NCBI GenBank assembly: GCA_001566965.1
Contig: LSNW01000031.1
Span: forward strand, 161,031 to 225,030
Origin: Methylothermaceae bacteria B42
GTDB lineage: Bacteria; Pseudomonadota; Gammaproteobacteria; Methylococcales; Methylothermaceae
Direction of reading: 5' to 3'
Length of the DNA: 64,000 nucleotides
The notes under the pieces were generated by a model. It was not told the DNA's origin. It worked only from the letters and a program-made list of their open reading frames with translations, and made no database searches. The translations under genes and the position numbers were made by a program. Shown one piece after another: positions 61,782 to 64,000 of the stretch (its first letter is position 1; each line of letters starts with the position of its first letter).

Positions 61782-64000
61782 TCACCGGCGCTGCAACCGC
61801 AGGGAATTGAGCACCACCGACACCGAACTGAGCGCCATCGCGCTTGATGCGATCATGGGATTGAGCTTGCCCAGGGCCGCCACTGGAATCGCCACGGTGT
61901 TGTAACCGAAGGCCCAGGCCAGGTTCTGGCGGATGACCCTCAGGGTGAAGGCGGAGATGTCGATGGCGTCGGCGACCTTGTCGATGTCGCCCTGGACCAG
62001 GGTGATGTCGGCCGCATGGATGGCGATATCGGTGCCACCGCCGACGGCGAAGCTGACGTCGGCGGCCGCCAGGGCCGGGGCGTCGTTGATGCCGTCGCCG
62101 ATCATGCCCACCTTCTCGCCTTCGGTCTGCAGCTGGCGGATGATCCTGAGCTTGTCCTCGGGTTTGGCGTGGGCTACCACCTCGTCGATGCCCACCTGGC
62201 GGGCGACGAAACGGGCGGCGGCTTCCACGTCGCCGGTCACCATCAGGGTGCGGATGCCCATTCGGTGCAAGCGTTCGATGGCGGCGCGGGCGTTGGGCCG
62301 GGGTTGGTCGGCGATGCCGATGAGCGCCGCCGGCCGACCGTCTACGGCGACGAACACCGGGGTCTTGCCCTCGCCGGCGAGGCGCTCCACGGTGCATTCC
62401 AGTCCCTCCAGCGACACCTCGTGGCGCGCCAGCCAGGCCTGGTTGCCGATCAGCAGGCGGTGGCCGTCCACCCGTGCGGCGACCCCCTCTCCCGGTTGCA
62501 TGGTGAAATCCTGAACCGGCGCCGGATCGATGGCCTGATCCCGGACATACTCGACGATGGCGCGGGCAAGAAAATGTTCCGACTGGGCTTCGGCCCCGCC
62601 GATCCAGGCCAGCAGGGTGCGGTCGTTGACCCGATCGCTCAGGTTGAGGAAATCCACCACTTCCGGCCTGCCTTCGGTTAGGGTGCCGGTCTTGTCGAAG
62701 ACGATGGCGGTCAGGTGGGCGGCCAGTTCCAGGCTCTCACCGTTCTTGATGTAGATGCCGCGCCGGGCCGCCTGGCCGGTGCCAACCATGATCGCCGCCG
62801 GGGTGGCCAGCCCTAGGGCGCAGGGGCAGGCGATCAGCAGCACCGAGATGGCGTTGCCGAGGGCGGTGGTGAAACGCGCCCCGGCCGCCAGCCAGCCGCC
62901 GAAGGTCAGGGCGGAGATGCCCATCACCGTGGGCACGAACACCGCGGAGATCCTGTCCACGGTCTTCTGGATCGGCAGCTTACTGGCCTGGGCCTGATCC
63001 ACCAGCTGGACGATGCCGGCCAGCACCGTGTCCGGCCCCACCGCGGTCGCCTTCATCCTGAAGGCGCCGGGGCCGTTGATGCAGCCGCCGATGACCTTAT
63101 CGCCCGGGTTTTTCACCACCGGCATCGACTCGCCGGTGAGCATGGACTCGTCCACCGTGGTGGCGCCTTCGATCACCTCGCCGTCGGTGGGGATGCGCTC
63201 GCCGGGACGGACCAGGAGAACGTCGCCCACCTGGACCTGATCGATGGGGACGATCTCTTCCCTGCCGTCCCTGATCCGGGTGGCGGTTTCCGGCTGCAGG
63301 TCCAGAAGCTTGAAGATGGCCTCGTGGGCCTGGCCCTTGGCCTTCTCCTCCAGCCAGCGGCCCAGAAGGACGAAGGTGATGATGCCGGCGGCGGCCTCGA
63401 AGTACAGCTCGCGGTGACGCCCCAGCAGCAGGGCCGGAACGCTGTAGCCGTAGGCGGCGCCGGTGCCCAGAGCCACCAGGGTGTCCATGTTGGCACGGCG
63501 CTGCCTGGCCAGGGCGATGGCCTTGTCGAAGAAGGGCCGGCCGCTGCCGAAGACCACCGGGGTGGTGAGGAAAAACTGAATCCAATGCCAGATCCGCGCT
63601 TTGGGCATGGCCATGGCGATGAGGATCGCCGGGGCGCTCAGCAGCGCGGACCGGACGAAACGGCGCCTGGCCTCCTCGATGCGGCGGCGCTCGCGTTCCA
63701 TCAGCAGCTTGCGCTGGCTCAGGGTGTCGAGGGGATGGGCGCGGTAACCGAGCTTTGCGATCAGGCGGTAGATGTCTTCCTTCGATAACGCCCCGCAGAC
63801 GGTGGCGGTTTCGCTGGCGAAGTTGATCTGAACCTCGCGGATGCGCGGGTCGCGTTTCAACAGCATTTCGATCAGCAGGGCGCAGGAAGCGCAGGTCATG
63901 CCCTCGACGGCGAACTGGGTTTCCACCACCGGGGCGTTGGGATCGACCGGCTTTTTCTCGATGATCTGCGGCCTGGCGCTGGCCAGATTTTCCAGAATCG
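61782..64000 (-). CDS. copA: Copper-type heavy-metal P1B-ATPase (5' partial)
   Basis: Open to the window edge on the minus strand; a GTG-initiated frame at 63929 exists but reading continues in frame beyond it (residues ENLASARPQIIEKKPVD before VETQF), so a further N-terminal part, probably another metal-binding domain, is outside. Visible: HMA domain with GMTCASC, eight-segment membrane region, TGES actuator, CPCALGLATP ion-binding motif, DKTGTLTEG phosphorylation site (Asp), and GDGINDAPALAAADV. CPC points to Cu(I)/Ag(I) export. GC-rich compared with the left part of the window. Confidence 0.92.
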   Translation of the reverse strand, partial: ILENLASARPQIIEKKPVDPNAPVVETQFAVEGMTCASCALLIEMLLKRDPRIREVQINFASETATVCGALSKEDIYRLIAKLGYRAHPLDTLSQRKLLMERERRRIEEARRRFVRSALLSAPAILIAMAMPKARIWHWIQFFLTTPVVFGSGRPFFDKAIALARQRRANMDTLVALGTGAAYGYSVPALLLGRHRELYFEAAAGIITFVLLGRWLEEKAKGQAHEAIFKLLDLQPETATRIRDGREEIVPIDQVQVGDVLLVRPGERIPTDGEVIEGATTVDESMLTGESMPVVKNPGDKVIGGCINGPGAFRMKATAVGPDTVLAGIVQLVDQAQASKLPIQKTVDRISAVFVPTVMGISALTFGGWLAAGARFTTALGNAISVLLIACPCALGLATPAAIMVGTGQAARRGIYIKNGESLELAAHLTAIVFDKTGTLTEGRPEVVDFLNLSDRVNDRTLLAWIGGAEAQSEHFLARAIVEYVRDQAIDPAPVQDFTMQPGEGVAARVDGHRLLIGNQAWLARHEVSLEGLECTVERLAGEGKTPVFVAVDGRPAALIGIADQPRPNARAAIERLHRMGIRTLMVTGDVEAAARFVARQVGIDEVVAHAKPEDKLRIIRQLQTEGEKVGMIGDGINDAPALAAADVSFAVGGGTDIAIHAADITLVQGDIDKVADAIDISAFTLRVIRQNLAWAFGYNTVAIPVAALGKLNPMIASSAMALSSVSVVLNSLRLQRR

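Noticed and set aside
63097..63585. His/Arg/Gly-rich alternative frame within copA
   Set aside because: GC-rich out-of-frame shadow of the P-type ATPase.

Overview
The window looks like chromosomal sequence from a Gram-negative gammaproteobacterium. The evidence is a class I adenylate cyclase (cyaA), a PhoP/PhoQ pair, a complete ybgC-tolQRAB-pal-cpoB cluster, yebC-ruvCAB, btuB behind a cobalamin riboswitch, and a DUF1249 protein. The interspersed palindromic elements recall those of sulfur- or methane-oxidising gammaproteobacteria, but no gene present proves a genus. Base composition is moderate. The exceptions are AT-rich stretches (a membrane sulfatase at 402-2327, a methyltransferase at 48652-49524) and a clearly GC-rich right end from about 61.5 kb that carries a copper-type P-ATPase.

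Layout. 0-6.5 kb: end of uup, a membrane sulfatase, and a coupled minus-strand run (YbaK-type deacylase, RnfD-like membrane protein, DUF2330 protein, dgt). 6.5-8.6 kb: tRNA-Ser(GGA) followed by two long structured RNA-like repeats that reuse the tRNA 3' end; the second is split by a FitAB/VapBC-type toxin-antitoxin pair. 8.6-20.2 kb: a large secreted protein of unknown function, a phosphoribosyltransferase, HAD and NUDIX hydrolases, phoPQ, a PilZ protein, queD, DUF1249, a lone TRAP binding protein, a carboxylesterase and a 58-aa gene. 20.3-29.6 kb: a PLD-SNF2 helicase fusion between palindromic repeats, cyaA with an upstream PAS-degenerate GGDEF gene, a Uma2 protein and argH. 29.7-43.1 kb: B12 riboswitch and btuB, queC, then a long minus-strand run from yebC through ruvC, ruvA, an inserted nucleotidyltransferase, ruvB, an rpe-like gene, ybgC and tolQRAB-pal-cpoB to queE, mostly linked by 4-base ATGA overlaps. 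43.4-61.4 kb: secreted pentapeptide-repeat and unknown proteins, ppk1, a flavoprotein, an aminotransferase, uvrB, cysC-galU, a group of secreted proteins of unknown function, a glycosyltransferase and a small cyclic-nucleotide-binding protein.

Functional links. Three queuosine-pathway genes (queD, queC, queE) are dispersed. cAMP could link cyaA to the cyclic-nucleotide-binding protein. B12 uptake (btuB) is riboswitch-controlled, and a DUF6580-type membrane protein may also serve cobalamin transport. The Tol-Pal and ruv clusters are coupled into one transcription direction.

Most notable observations: (i) the tRNA-Ser-linked repeats, whose hairpins stay paired while their sequences differ between copies, implying a selected RNA structure; (ii) a non-autonomous element with 22-bp inverted ends present three times; (iii) several other long-palindrome elements; (iv) the PLD-SNF2 helicase, a candidate defence gene; (v) a nucleotidyltransferase gene inserted inside the ruv operon; (vi) three small genes with good ribosome-binding sites.
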